The notes beneath the pieces are model-generated. The model was given only the letters and a program-made list of their open reading frames with translations, was not told the DNA's origin and searched no databases. Below, one piece after another: positions 1 to 5,154 of a stretch of DNA of 5,154 nucleotides. Position 1 is the first letter of the stretch, and each line of letters begins with the position of its first letter. This DNA comes from Hyphomicrobiales bacterium (lineage in GTDB: Bacteria > Pseudomonadota > Alphaproteobacteria > Rhizobiales > Aestuariivirgaceae), in NCBI GenBank assembly GCA_013002595.1, contig JABDJG010000482.1, positions 1 to 5,154 on the forward strand, given 5' to 3'. A program made the translations under genes and the position numbers.

Positions 1-1
1 C

Positions 2-1738
2 CTAGTTGGCAGACCAGCGCTGAATCAGCTCCTCGTAGGCGATCGTCTCGCCCTGAGGCTTCTCGTTGTCGAGAGCCGCTGCCGGACCGTCGTCGCGGCC
101 AAGCCACTCGGCGGCATCGACTTGCGGGTTCAGCCTCGGGCCGCAGCCGCCATAGACGCTGTCGGCCTCGTCCACCGCCTGCATGCGCGACATGACCTGA
201 TCCATCTCGCCGGCCAGACGATCCATGGCCTGCTGCGGGGTGAAAGCACCGGAGTTCACGTCACCGATGTTCTGCCACCACAGCTGGGCCAGCTTGGGAT
301 AGTCCGGCACGTTGACGCCGGTCGGGGTCCAGTTGACACGGTCCGGTGAGCGGTAGAACTCGATCAGACCGCCAAGCTTCGGCGCCCGGTCGGTGAAGTG
401 CTGATGGTTGACCGTTGAGTCGCGAATGAAGGTGAGACCTACGTCGCTCTTCTTCACATCCACAGTCTTTGAAACGACGAACTGGGCATAGAGCCAGGCG
501 GCCTTGCGGCGATCGACGGGCGTTGACTTGAACAGTGTCCACGAGCCGGCGTCCTGATAGCCAAGCTTCTGGCCTTCGACCCAGTACGGACCATGCGGGG
601 AGGGCGCCATGCGCCACTGCGGATTGCCGTTGTCATCAACGGTGTTGTTGCCCTCGCTTTTGGGGGCGACCATCGATGCTGTAAAGGCGGTGTACCAGAA
701 GATCTGCTGGGCAACGTTGCCTTGCGACAGGGCTGGCAGCGACTGATAGAAGTCATAGTCAGCCGCACCGGGAGGGGCGTACTTGCGCAGCCACTCATCC
801 CATTTGCGGATCGCATAAACCGCGGCCGGGCCATTGGCGCCGCCACCGCGGGTGACCGACGCACCGGCCGGATTGCACGAGCCGTCTTCCATGCGGATGC
901 CCCATTCATCGATCGGGCGGCCGTTCGGCAGGCCCTTGGAGCCGGCACCGGCCATCGACAGCCAGGCATCGGTCATGCGCCAGCCAAGGTCCGGTGCGCG
1001 CTTGCCGTAGTCCATATGGCCATAGACGCGCACGCCATTGATTTCCTTGACGTCGTTGGTGAAGAAGTCAGCGATGTCCTCGTAGGCCGACCAGTTGACC
1101 GGCACGCCAAGGTCGTAGCCGTACTTGTCCTTGAACTTCTTCTTCAGGTCCGCGTTGTCGAACCAGTCCTTGCGGAACCAGTAGAGGTTGGCGAACTGCT
1201 GGTCGGGGAGCTGATAGAGCTTGCCGTCCGGGCCGGTGGTGAAGGACGCGCCGATAAAATCGGCGACATCGAGACCGGGATTTGTGACGTCCTTACCTTC
1301 GCCGGCCATCCAGTCGGACAGGTTGACGGCGAGCTGCAGCCGGGAGTGCGTGCCGATCAGGTCTGAATCGTTGATGTAGGCATCGTACAGGTTGCGGTTG
1401 GTCTGCATCTGCGTCTGTACGGCCTGGACCACCTCGCCTTCACCGAGAAGCTGGTGGTTGACCTTGATGCCGGTGATTTCCTCAAACGCCTTGGTGAGGG
1501 TCTTTGACTCATACTCATGGGTTGGAATGGTTTCGGACAGTACATTGATCTCCATGCCGGCGAACGGTTTGGCGGCATCGATAAACCATTGCATTTCAGC
1601 CTTTTGCTCGTCTTTCGACAGTGCAGAGGGCTGGAATTCGTCGTTTATCCATTTTTCCGCTTCGGCCATGCCCGCAAAGGCGGGCGAGGCCATACTCAGT
1701 GCGATGGCGGCGACTGAAGCCATAAGCAGCTTCTTCAT
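2..1738 (-). CDS. glpV: Glycerol ABC transporter periplasmic substrate-binding protein GlpV
   Basis: A 578-residue extracellular solute-binding protein that I recognise as GlpV of the rhizobial glycerol importer (GlpS/T ATPases, GlpP/Q permeases, GlpU, GlpV). It would bind glycerol in the periplasm and deliver it to the membrane complex. A signal peptide is clear: Lys2-Lys3, a hydrophobic core to about residue 18, then a type I site Ala-Phe-Ala|Gly at 20-23. Family-like blocks include INVLSE (64-69), VQAVQTQMQT (104-113), YQLPDQQFANLYWFRKDWF (175-193) and GHMDYGKRAPDLGWRMTDAW (240-259). Only two cysteines occur, Cys288 and Cys532, both in the mature part, which would allow one disulfide. The ATG at 1736-1738 has a strong Shine-Dalgarno 7 nt upstream and the protein begins directly with the signal peptide, so the start is secure. 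The gene is complete, with its TAG at 2-4, and is divergent from glpR, which suggests GlpR control. The other transporter genes are not in view and may lie to the left. The identity rests on remembered family sequence; the sugar/polyol binding-protein class is certain, glycerol as ligand very likely. Confidence 0.88.
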   Translation of the reverse strand: MKKLLMASVAAIALSMASPAFAGMAEAEKWINDEFQPSALSKDEQKAEMQWFIDAAKPFAGMEINVLSETIPTHEYESKTLTKAFEEITGIKVNHQLLGEGEVVQAVQTQMQTNRNLYDAYINDSDLIGTHSRLQLAVNLSDWMAGEGKDVTNPGLDVADFIGASFTTGPDGKLYQLPDQQFANLYWFRKDWFDNADLKKKFKDKYGYDLGVPVNWSAYEDIADFFTNDVKEINGVRVYGHMDYGKRAPDLGWRMTDAWLSMAGAGSKGLPNGRPIDEWGIRMEDGSCNPAGASVTRGGGANGPAAVYAIRKWDEWLRKYAPPGAADYDFYQSLPALSQGNVAQQIFWYTAFTASMVAPKSEGNNTVDDNGNPQWRMAPSPHGPYWVEGQKLGYQDAGSWTLFKSTPVDRRKAAWLYAQFVVSKTVDVKKSDVGLTFIRDSTVNHQHFTDRAPKLGGLIEFYRSPDRVNWTPTGVNVPDYPKLAQLWWQNIGDVNSGAFTPQQAMDRLAGEMDQVMSRMQAVDEADSVYGGCGPRLNPQVDAAEWLGRDDGPAAALDNEKPQGETIAYEELIQRWSAN

Positions 1739-1745
1739 GGGGGCA

Positions 1746-1753
1746 TCCTCCTC
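1746..1753 (-). promoter_or_regulatory. Ribosome binding site of glpV
   Basis: Read on the minus strand this is GAGGAGGA, nearly the full anti-Shine-Dalgarno complement, ending 7 nt before the glpV ATG. It predicts strong translation initiation, as expected for an abundant periplasmic binding protein, and fixes the start codon. Confidence 0.85.
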
Positions 1754-1763
1754 GATTATCTGA

Positions 1764-1784
1764 ACCGCGGACTTGTGCCGCGGT
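1764..1784 (-). promoter_or_regulatory. GC-rich hairpin in the glpV 5' leader
   Basis: A perfect 7-bp inverted repeat, ACCGCGG (1764-1770) and CCGCGGT (1778-1784), encloses a 7-nt loop. With the predicted glpV start point near 1801, it lies inside the roughly 60-nt leader, about 10 nt upstream of the Shine-Dalgarno. No run of T follows it on either strand, so it is not an intrinsic terminator. It could stabilise the mRNA 5' end or keep the ribosome site open. The inverted repeat is seen directly; the function is inferred. Confidence 0.6.
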
Positions 1785-1807
1785 ATCCCTACAGTAACGC
1801 AGGGCCA

Positions 1808-1836
1808 ATCAAAGAACGAAGCGATACGAAAGTCAA
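1808..1836 (-). promoter_or_regulatory. Predicted sigma70-type promoter for glpV
   Basis: On the minus strand the -35 box is TTGACT (1836-1831, 5 of 6 to consensus), then an exact 17-nt spacer, then a -10 box TTTGAT (1813-1808, 4 of 6). Transcription would begin near 1801, giving a leader of about 60 nt. The spacer holds two CGAA elements exactly 10 bp apart (1817 and 1827), where a bound repressor would block RNA polymerase. The boxes are seen; the start point is inferred. Confidence 0.55.
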
Positions 1837-1885
1837 CAAGGGAATTCGATTGATATTTCCGAAAAAAACCGCAATTATACGAAAG
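1815..1885. promoter_or_regulatory. Candidate GlpR operator array (phased CGAA elements)
   Basis: CGAA begins at 1817, 1827, 1860 and 1880 on the plus strand. The first two sit 10 bp apart as AACGAAGCG (1815-1823) followed by ATACGAAAG (1824-1832). The exact 9-mer ATACGAAAG returns at 1877-1885, 53 bp on, about five helical turns. A small palindrome TTTC-C-GAAA lies at 1856-1864, and a minus-strand CGAA at 1848-1845. The first pair fills the glpV promoter spacer, and the last copy overlaps the -10 and start of the predicted glpR promoter. E. coli GlpR operators also use TTCG/CGAA half-sites, so GlpR is the natural ligand here. The repeats are seen directly; binding by GlpR is inferred. Confidence 0.5.
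1850..1878 (+). promoter_or_regulatory. Predicted sigma70-type promoter for glpR-glpD
   Basis: TTGATA (1850-1855, 5 of 6 to the -35 consensus) is followed by a 17-nt spacer and AATTAT (1873-1878, 4 of 6 to the -10 consensus). The start point would be near 1885, leaving a short leader of about 20 nt with the Shine-Dalgarno inside it. The copy of ATACGAAAG at 1877-1885 overlaps the -10/start region, consistent with autorepression by GlpR. It would drive glpR and glpD together. Confidence 0.5.
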
Positions 1886-1896
1886 CGTGAGCTATT

Positions 1897-1902
1897 GGAG
1901 GT
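1897..1902 (+). promoter_or_regulatory. Ribosome binding site of glpR
   Basis: GGAGGT, a full core Shine-Dalgarno, ends 3 nt before the ATG at 1906. The spacing is slightly short, but it is the only good site nearby and it supports this start. Confidence 0.7.
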
Positions 1903-1905
1903 GAC

Positions 1906-2712
1906 ATGCGGCCACTGCATCCCAGACAGAGTGATATTTTGCAGATCGCAAGGCGTCACGGGCGCGTCGATGTCGAATCGCTGGCGTCTCATTTTGATGT
2001 GACGCCACAGACGATCCGTAAGGATCTCAATGATTTATGCGAAATCGAAGCCCTGCAGCGGGTGCATGGCGGTGCGGTGCATCCCTCCAATACAGCAAAC
2101 TTTACCTATCTATCCCGGCGCGAACTGGCTGCAGACAGCAAACAGTCAATTGGCGAACGCACTGCACGGCTGATTCCCGATAATTCTTCGATTATCCTCA
2201 ATATCGGCACGACAACCGAGCAGGTGGCGCAGGCGTTGAGGCGGCATGAAGGCCTGATGGCGATCACCAACAATCTGAATGTCGCCTACATTCTGGCCGA
2301 TGCGCCTGATGTTGAGGTTGTTGTGGCCGGCGGCATGGTGCGCAAGAGTGACAATGGCATCATCGGCGGGGTGGCGATCGATCACATTCGCCAGTTCAAG
2401 GTTGATTTTGCGGTGATCGGTGCATCGGCGATCGATGAAGACGGCTGCCTGCTCGACTTTGATTACAGCGAAGTGCGGGTCGCCCAGGCCATCCTCGAGC
2501 AGGCACGGACCCGGATCCTGGTTGCCGACGTCATGAAGTTCGAGCGCCGGGCTCCGGTTCAGATCGGGCATTTGTCCGACATCGACATTTTTGTAACCGA
2601 TGCAGTGCCGCCGCAGAGCATCTGCGAAATGTGCCGGACCCATAAGGTCCAACTGGAAGTAGCCGAGGCGCAAGTCAACTCCCATCTGCATCTTGCCGCC
2701 AAAGGACCGTGA
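1906..2712 (+). CDS. glpR: DeoR-family transcriptional repressor of glycerol-3-phosphate metabolism, GlpR
   Basis: A 268-residue DeoR-family regulator, close to the usual family length (about 250-260). The N-terminal winged helix-turn-helix spans about residues 5-58, with the recognition helix around VTPQTIRKDLNDL (32-44) and the family signature RVHGGAV (52-58). The C-terminal sugar-phosphate-sensing domain (about 75-235) shows IGTTTEQVAQAL (100-111), TNNLNVA (121-127), AGGM (141-144), IGASAIDEDG (171-180) and LLDFDYSEVRVAQAI (182-196). The last two blocks closely match E. coli GlpR, supporting glycerol-3-phosphate as inducer. It is followed 7 bp later by glpD and divergent from glpV, the arrangement of a local repressor acting on both operons. 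The start is supported by a GGAGGT site and by the HTH beginning within the first residues. The family is certain; the GlpR role is very likely from similarity and context. Confidence 0.9.
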   Translation: MRPLHPRQSDILQIARRHGRVDVESLASHFDVTPQTIRKDLNDLCEIEALQRVHGGAVHPSNTANFTYLSRRELAADSKQSIGERTARLIPDNSSIILNIGTTTEQVAQALRRHEGLMAITNNLNVAYILADAPDVEVVVAGGMVRKSDNGIIGGVAIDHIRQFKVDFAVIGASAIDEDGCLLDFDYSEVRVAQAILEQARTRILVADVMKFERRAPVQIGHLSDIDIFVTDAVPPQSICEMCRTHKVQLEVAEAQVNSHLHLAAKGP

Positions 2713-2719
2713 ACGGGTC

Positions 2720-4219
2720 ATGTATGATGTTCTGGTAATCGGTGGCGGGGTCAATGGAGCCGGGATCGCCCGCGATGCGGCGGGCCGTGGTTACTCGGTC
2801 TGCCTGTGCGAGGCCGGCGACCTGGCGATGGGCACCTCGTCGGCGTCCACAAAGCTTGTGCACGGCGGGCTTCGTTATCTGGAATTCTACGAATTCAATC
2901 TGGTCCGTAAAGCGCTGATGGAACGCGAGGTCCTGTGGCGCATGGCACCGCATATCATCTGGCCGTTGCGCTTTGTGTTGCCGCATCACAAGGGTTTGCG
3001 GCCAGCCTGGTTCCTGCGGTTGGGACTGTATGTCTATGACTATATCGGCGGCCGCAAACTGTTGCCGGCAACGCGGGTGCTCAATCTCATGTGCGATGCG
3101 GCAGGAGAGCCGCTTCAGGCCGACTTCAGGACCGGGTTCGAGTATTCCGATTGCTGGGTCGACGATGCCCGACTGGTGGTGCTCAATGCCCGCGATGCAG
3201 CCGACAAGGGGGCTGATATTCGCACGCGCACCAAAGTGATCAAGGCCGAAAGGCGCAACGGGCATTGGATGGTCGGTCTTGAAGACGTTGTCTCCTCTGA
3301 GCGATCGAAGGTCGACTGCCGGTTTCTGGTGAATGCTGCAGGGCCCTGGGTCGATGAGGTGCTGAAACGGGCGATGGGCCGCAATGATGCCCGCAACGTC
3401 CGGCTGGTGCGCGGCAGCCACATCGTCGTCGACAGGCTGTTTGACCACGAGCGCTGTTATATATTTCAAAATGCCGATGACAGGATCATATTCGCGATCC
3501 CTTATGAGCGCGATTACACGTTGATTGGCACGACGGATGAAGATCACCATGAGGGTCTCGACAAGATCGAGGCAAGCAGCCAGGAGATTGCCTATCTTTG
3601 TGAGGCTGCGACTGAATATTTCAAGAAGTCAATCACGCCTGGCGACGTTGTGTGGACCTATTCCGGTGTCCGTCCGTTGTTTGACGATGGTGCCAGCAAA
3701 GCACAGGAAACCACGCGGGACTTCGTGATCAAGAAGGAGGGCGATGCAGCAAACGGCATTCTGCTCAACGTGCTTGGTGGCAAGATCACGACCTATCGCA
3801 AGCTGGCGGAAGTGGCGCTTGACGATATCGAAGAGGCACTTGGTGCCCGGCAGCCTGCCTGGACCGAAACCTCGACGTTGCCGGGCGGCGATTTCGAGCC
3901 GACCGAGTTTGCCGATCTGTTGCAGCGGTATGGCAAACGTTATGGGTTCATGCCGCGCACGCAGCTGGAAAGGCTATTGCGGTGTTATGGCACGCGGGCT
4001 GAAAAAATACTGGGAGATGCCCGCTCGACAGATGACCTGGGCCGGCATTTTGGTGCTGATCTGTATCAGGTTGAAGTCGATTACCTGACCCGGCACGAGT
4101 GGGCACGCCAGGCCGATGACATCTTGTTCCGGCGAACCAAACTTGGCATCCGGTTCAGCAAGGCGCAGACGAAGTCTCTGGTTGCTTATTTGGCAGAGCA
4201 ATCCAAGCAGGTGGCGTAG
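2720..4219 (+). CDS. glpD: Aerobic glycerol-3-phosphate dehydrogenase GlpD (FAD-dependent)
   Basis: A 499-residue flavoprotein, collinear with E. coli GlpD (501 residues). It oxidises sn-glycerol-3-phosphate to dihydroxyacetone phosphate at the inner face of the cytoplasmic membrane and passes electrons to ubiquinone. The FAD-binding Rossmann motif is IGGGVNGAGIARDAAGRG (7-24). Other family blocks are HGGLRYLE (48-55), GFEYSDCWVDDARLV (139-153), VNAAGPWVD (204-212), GSHIVV (232-237), IGTTDED (269-275), VWTYSGVRP (311-319) and GGKITTYRKL (353-362). Arg52, Tyr53, His234, Arg318 and Lys355 fall where E. coli has Arg54, Tyr55, His233, Arg317 and Lys354, in the substrate/flavin site. The C-terminal domain is present (HEWARQADDILFRRTKLG, 459-476), so the protein looks intact. 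The ATG at 2720 is chosen because it aligns with known starts; an in-frame TTG at 2693 would add nine poor residues and overlap glpR. A weak AAAGGA (2701-2706) is 13 nt upstream, so translation is probably coupled to glpR. Confidence 0.96.
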   Translation: MYDVLVIGGGVNGAGIARDAAGRGYSVCLCEAGDLAMGTSSASTKLVHGGLRYLEFYEFNLVRKALMEREVLWRMAPHIIWPLRFVLPHHKGLRPAWFLRLGLYVYDYIGGRKLLPATRVLNLMCDAAGEPLQADFRTGFEYSDCWVDDARLVVLNARDAADKGADIRTRTKVIKAERRNGHWMVGLEDVVSSERSKVDCRFLVNAAGPWVDEVLKRAMGRNDARNVRLVRGSHIVVDRLFDHERCYIFQNADDRIIFAIPYERDYTLIGTTDEDHHEGLDKIEASSQEIAYLCEAATEYFKKSITPGDVVWTYSGVRPLFDDGASKAQETTRDFVIKKEGDAANGILLNVLGGKITTYRKLAEVALDDIEEALGARQPAWTETSTLPGGDFEPTEFADLLQRYGKRYGFMPRTQLERLLRCYGTRAEKILGDARSTDDLGRHFGADLYQVEVDYLTRHEWARQADDILFRRTKLGIRFSKAQTKSLVAYLAEQSKQVA

Positions 4220-4225
4220 AACGGT

Positions 4226-4516
4226 TCAATAATCGCCGGTGCCGAACACCACGCCGACTTCGGTTTCAGACCGCCAGACAACGATGCAGTCTATGCTGAA
4301 GTCCTCCGACTGGATGGTGAGCTTGAAATTGGAAGGCACGTGAACAACGCTGGCGAACTGCATGCGGGCGCCGGTCTCGGATATGTCCTGCACAAAACAC
4401 GGCATTTGCTCCTTGCCCGCGGCATAGGTGATAAACCCGTCCTTGAGCACGGGTATCCTCTTGGCGCCACGCCGGTTCTTAAGGTCCAGTTCTGCCGTAG
4501 TGACGGCTTTAGTCAT
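4226..4516 (-). CDS. Single-domain PilZ protein, predicted cyclic-di-GMP receptor
   Basis: A 96-residue protein made almost wholly of one PilZ domain. The c-di-GMP-binding motifs are intact: RGAKR (RxxxR, residues 16-20) and DISETG (DxSxxG, residues 44-49), followed by a beta-barrel ending in CIVVWRSETEVGVVF (77-91), typical of PilZ. It should bind c-di-GMP in the cytoplasm and act on a partner, which cannot be named from sequence. The start chosen is the ATG at 4514-4516, with AAGGAA (4527-4532) 10 nt upstream. An upstream in-frame ATG at 4567 would give 113 residues but has no Shine-Dalgarno and adds a cysteine-containing tail unlike the family. It converges on glpD with just 6 bp between stops and has no evident role in glycerol use. 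The domain is clear; the exact start is less certain. Confidence 0.85.
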   Translation of the reverse strand: MTKAVTTAELDLKNRRGAKRIPVLKDGFITYAAGKEQMPCFVQDISETGARMQFASVVHVPSNFKLTIQSEDFSIDCIVVWRSETEVGVVFGTGDY

Positions 4517-4665
4517 ATCCACACAGTTCCTTGTTTCTGCACAAAATGCAGCAATTTTCCAGGTCATTCAGACGGGCAAATTACCATCGAAAAGTTAGTA
4601 TGAGATTACGGGCAATTCGGGATTTTAACCAAATTTGCTAACCAGTTTCCCGAGAGGCGGGCCAA
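4517..4665. other. Divergent intergenic region between the PilZ and YjbR genes
   Basis: This 149-bp gap must hold promoters for both genes, but I found no convincing -35/-10 pair on either strand. What can be seen is a CTGCA-CAAAA-TGCAG hairpin (4537-4551), a TAACCA direct repeat (4626-4631 and 4639-4644, 13 bp apart), and arms TCGGGA (4617-4622) and TCCCGA (4648-4653), the latter touching the YjbR ribosome site. GAGAGG at 4652-4657 serves the plus-strand gene, ending 8 nt before its ATG. Confidence 0.5.
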
Positions 4666-5028
4666 ATGGATTATGAGCAATACAACGCGTTCTGCGGCTC
4701 GCTGGCGGCGACGACGTATGTCGTGCAGTGGGGCGGGGCGCATGTCTGGAAGGTCGGGGGCAAGGTCTTTGCAATCGGTGGCTGGGCGCAGGACCGGCCG
4801 GCGTTCACGTTCAAGGTGAGTGATCTGTCCTATGAGGTATTGCGCGACCAACCAGGATTGCGGCCGGCGCCGTATCTTGCGTCCCGCGGCATGAAGTGGA
4901 TCCAGCACTATGCCGAGCCCGGGTTGAATGATGATGAGTTGAAGGATTACCTGCGCCAATCGCACAAGATTGTTTCCCTCGGCCTCAGCAAGAAGAAACA
5001 GCGTGAACTGGGTCTGGCTCGCGAGTGA
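4666..5028 (+). CDS. MmcQ/YjbR-family (DUF419) protein
   Basis: A 120-residue protein of the MmcQ/YjbR family, of typical length. These are small cytoplasmic proteins with a CyaY-like alpha-beta fold, proposed to bind DNA, but with no established biochemical role. Visible family features are an N-terminal helix, the strand pair VWKVGGKVFAIGGW (27-40), FTFKVS (47-52) and the signature region PGLRPAPYLASRGMKWIQ (63-80). A C-terminal helix (about 88-105) and a charged tail rich in Lys and Arg (109-119) follow. There is no signal peptide or membrane segment. The ATG at 4666 has GAGAGG 8 nt upstream. It is divergent from the PilZ gene and appears to be a single-gene unit in this window. Family assignment is good; function is unknown. 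Confidence 0.85.
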   Translation: MDYEQYNAFCGSLAATTYVVQWGGAHVWKVGGKVFAIGGWAQDRPAFTFKVSDLSYEVLRDQPGLRPAPYLASRGMKWIQHYAEPGLNDDELKDYLRQSHKIVSLGLSKKKQRELGLARE

Positions 5029-5036
5029 ACCGGCTG

Positions 5037-5079
5037 CTAGAGCATGTTTTACTTATACGGAATCATTTGACCGGGTTTT
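5037..5079. repeat. Possible dispersed intergenic repeat of rhizobial type
   Basis: The stretch starting CTAGAGCATG (5037-5046) and running through CGGAATCATTTGACCGGGTTTT is AT-richer than its surroundings and lies just after a stop codon. It resembles from memory the 'TAGAGC...GGAATCATT' intergenic repeats found in many copies in Hyphomicrobiales genomes. Only one copy is in this window, so repetition cannot be shown here. Confidence 0.35.
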
Positions 5080-5100
5080 CGCGTCTGCTGGCTAGTTCAA

Positions 5101-5136
5101 AGCCCACGCCGTGGTCTGGCCGATCACAAGTGGGCT
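5101..5136. other. Long imperfect hairpin in the right-hand non-coding end
   Basis: Outer arms AGCCCAC (5101-5107) and GTGGGCT (5130-5136) pair perfectly over 7 bp. Inside, GTGGTC (5111-5116) pairs with GATCAC (5122-5127), including one G-T wobble, round a TGGCC loop. The two stems are separated by an unequal internal loop of GCC against AA. It could end transcription from the YjbR gene or from a convergent gene beyond the window, but no T-run follows on either strand, so an intrinsic terminator is not supported. Confidence 0.4.
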
Positions 5137-5154
5137 GTAACGACGTCCAGCGGG

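Noticed and set aside
593..1366. Long open frame on the plus strand (257 codons) opposite glpV
   Set aside because: It lies wholly antisense to a clear substrate-binding protein; its translation is rich in Val, Ala, Gly and Arg, matches no family I know, and has no ribosome site. It is a by-product of GC-rich codon use.
1764..1784. Hairpin as an intrinsic terminator or a riboswitch
   Set aside because: No T-run on either strand, and the leader is too short and too simple for a known riboswitch class.
2693..2719. TTG start at 2693 for GlpD (508 residues)
   Set aside because: No Shine-Dalgarno precedes it, it overlaps glpR, and the ATG at 2720 puts the FAD motif at the usual distance from the N-terminus.
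2675..3550. Long open frame on the minus strand (291 codons) opposite glpD
   Set aside because: It is fully antisense to the well-conserved glpD and glpR end, and its translation has no recognisable domain. The same applies to the 2146-2754 minus-strand frame opposite glpR.
4606..4965. Minus-strand frame of 119 codons opposite the YjbR gene
   Set aside because: The plus-strand reading shows the YjbR signature and a ribosome site; the antisense frame has neither, nor a recognisable domain.
5085..5136. tRNA-like segment (GTTCAAA near 5095-5101 resembles a T-loop)
   Set aside because: No acceptor, D or anticodon arm could be assembled around it.
1..5154. CRISPR array, insertion sequence, phage or defence genes
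   Set aside because: No regularly spaced repeats, transposase, integrase or nuclease motifs were seen; all supported genes are ordinary metabolic or housekeeping-type families.

Overview
The window is chromosomal-looking DNA from an alphaproteobacterium, most likely of the Hyphomicrobiales (rhizobial/Brucella-like) group. The evidence is the substrate-binding protein, which closely resembles rhizobial GlpV of the glycerol ABC transporter, its pairing with a DeoR-type GlpR and an aerobic GlpD, GC-rich third codon positions, and an intergenic 'TAGAGC...GGAATCATT' stretch that resembles dispersed repeats common in that group. Genus cannot be fixed from the sequence alone.

Layout: (1) 2-1738, minus strand, glpV, periplasmic binding protein of a glycerol importer, running off to the left. 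(2) 1739-1905, a 167-bp divergent control region with back-to-back sigma70-type promoters, a set of CGAA motifs suited to be GlpR operators, and a GC-rich hairpin in the glpV leader. (3) 1906-2712, plus strand, glpR repressor. (4) 2720-4219, plus strand, glpD, glycerol-3-phosphate dehydrogenase, 7 bp after glpR and surely in the same operon. (5) 4226-4516, minus strand, a small single-domain PilZ protein, convergent with glpD with only 6 bp between stop codons. (6) 4517-4665, a divergent gap. (7) 4666-5028, plus strand, a MmcQ/YjbR-family protein. (8) 5029-5154, no supported gene; it holds a possible dispersed repeat and a long hairpin.

How it works together: GlpV captures glycerol in the periplasm for ABC import. 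A glycerol kinase (not in this window) would make glycerol-3-phosphate, and GlpD oxidises it to dihydroxyacetone phosphate while passing electrons to ubiquinone. GlpR, expected to sense glycerol-3-phosphate, probably represses both divergent promoters through the CGAA elements. The PilZ and YjbR genes show no evident link to glycerol use. No wholly new system is visible. The most informative parts are the architecture of the glpV-glpR control region and the non-coding right end.
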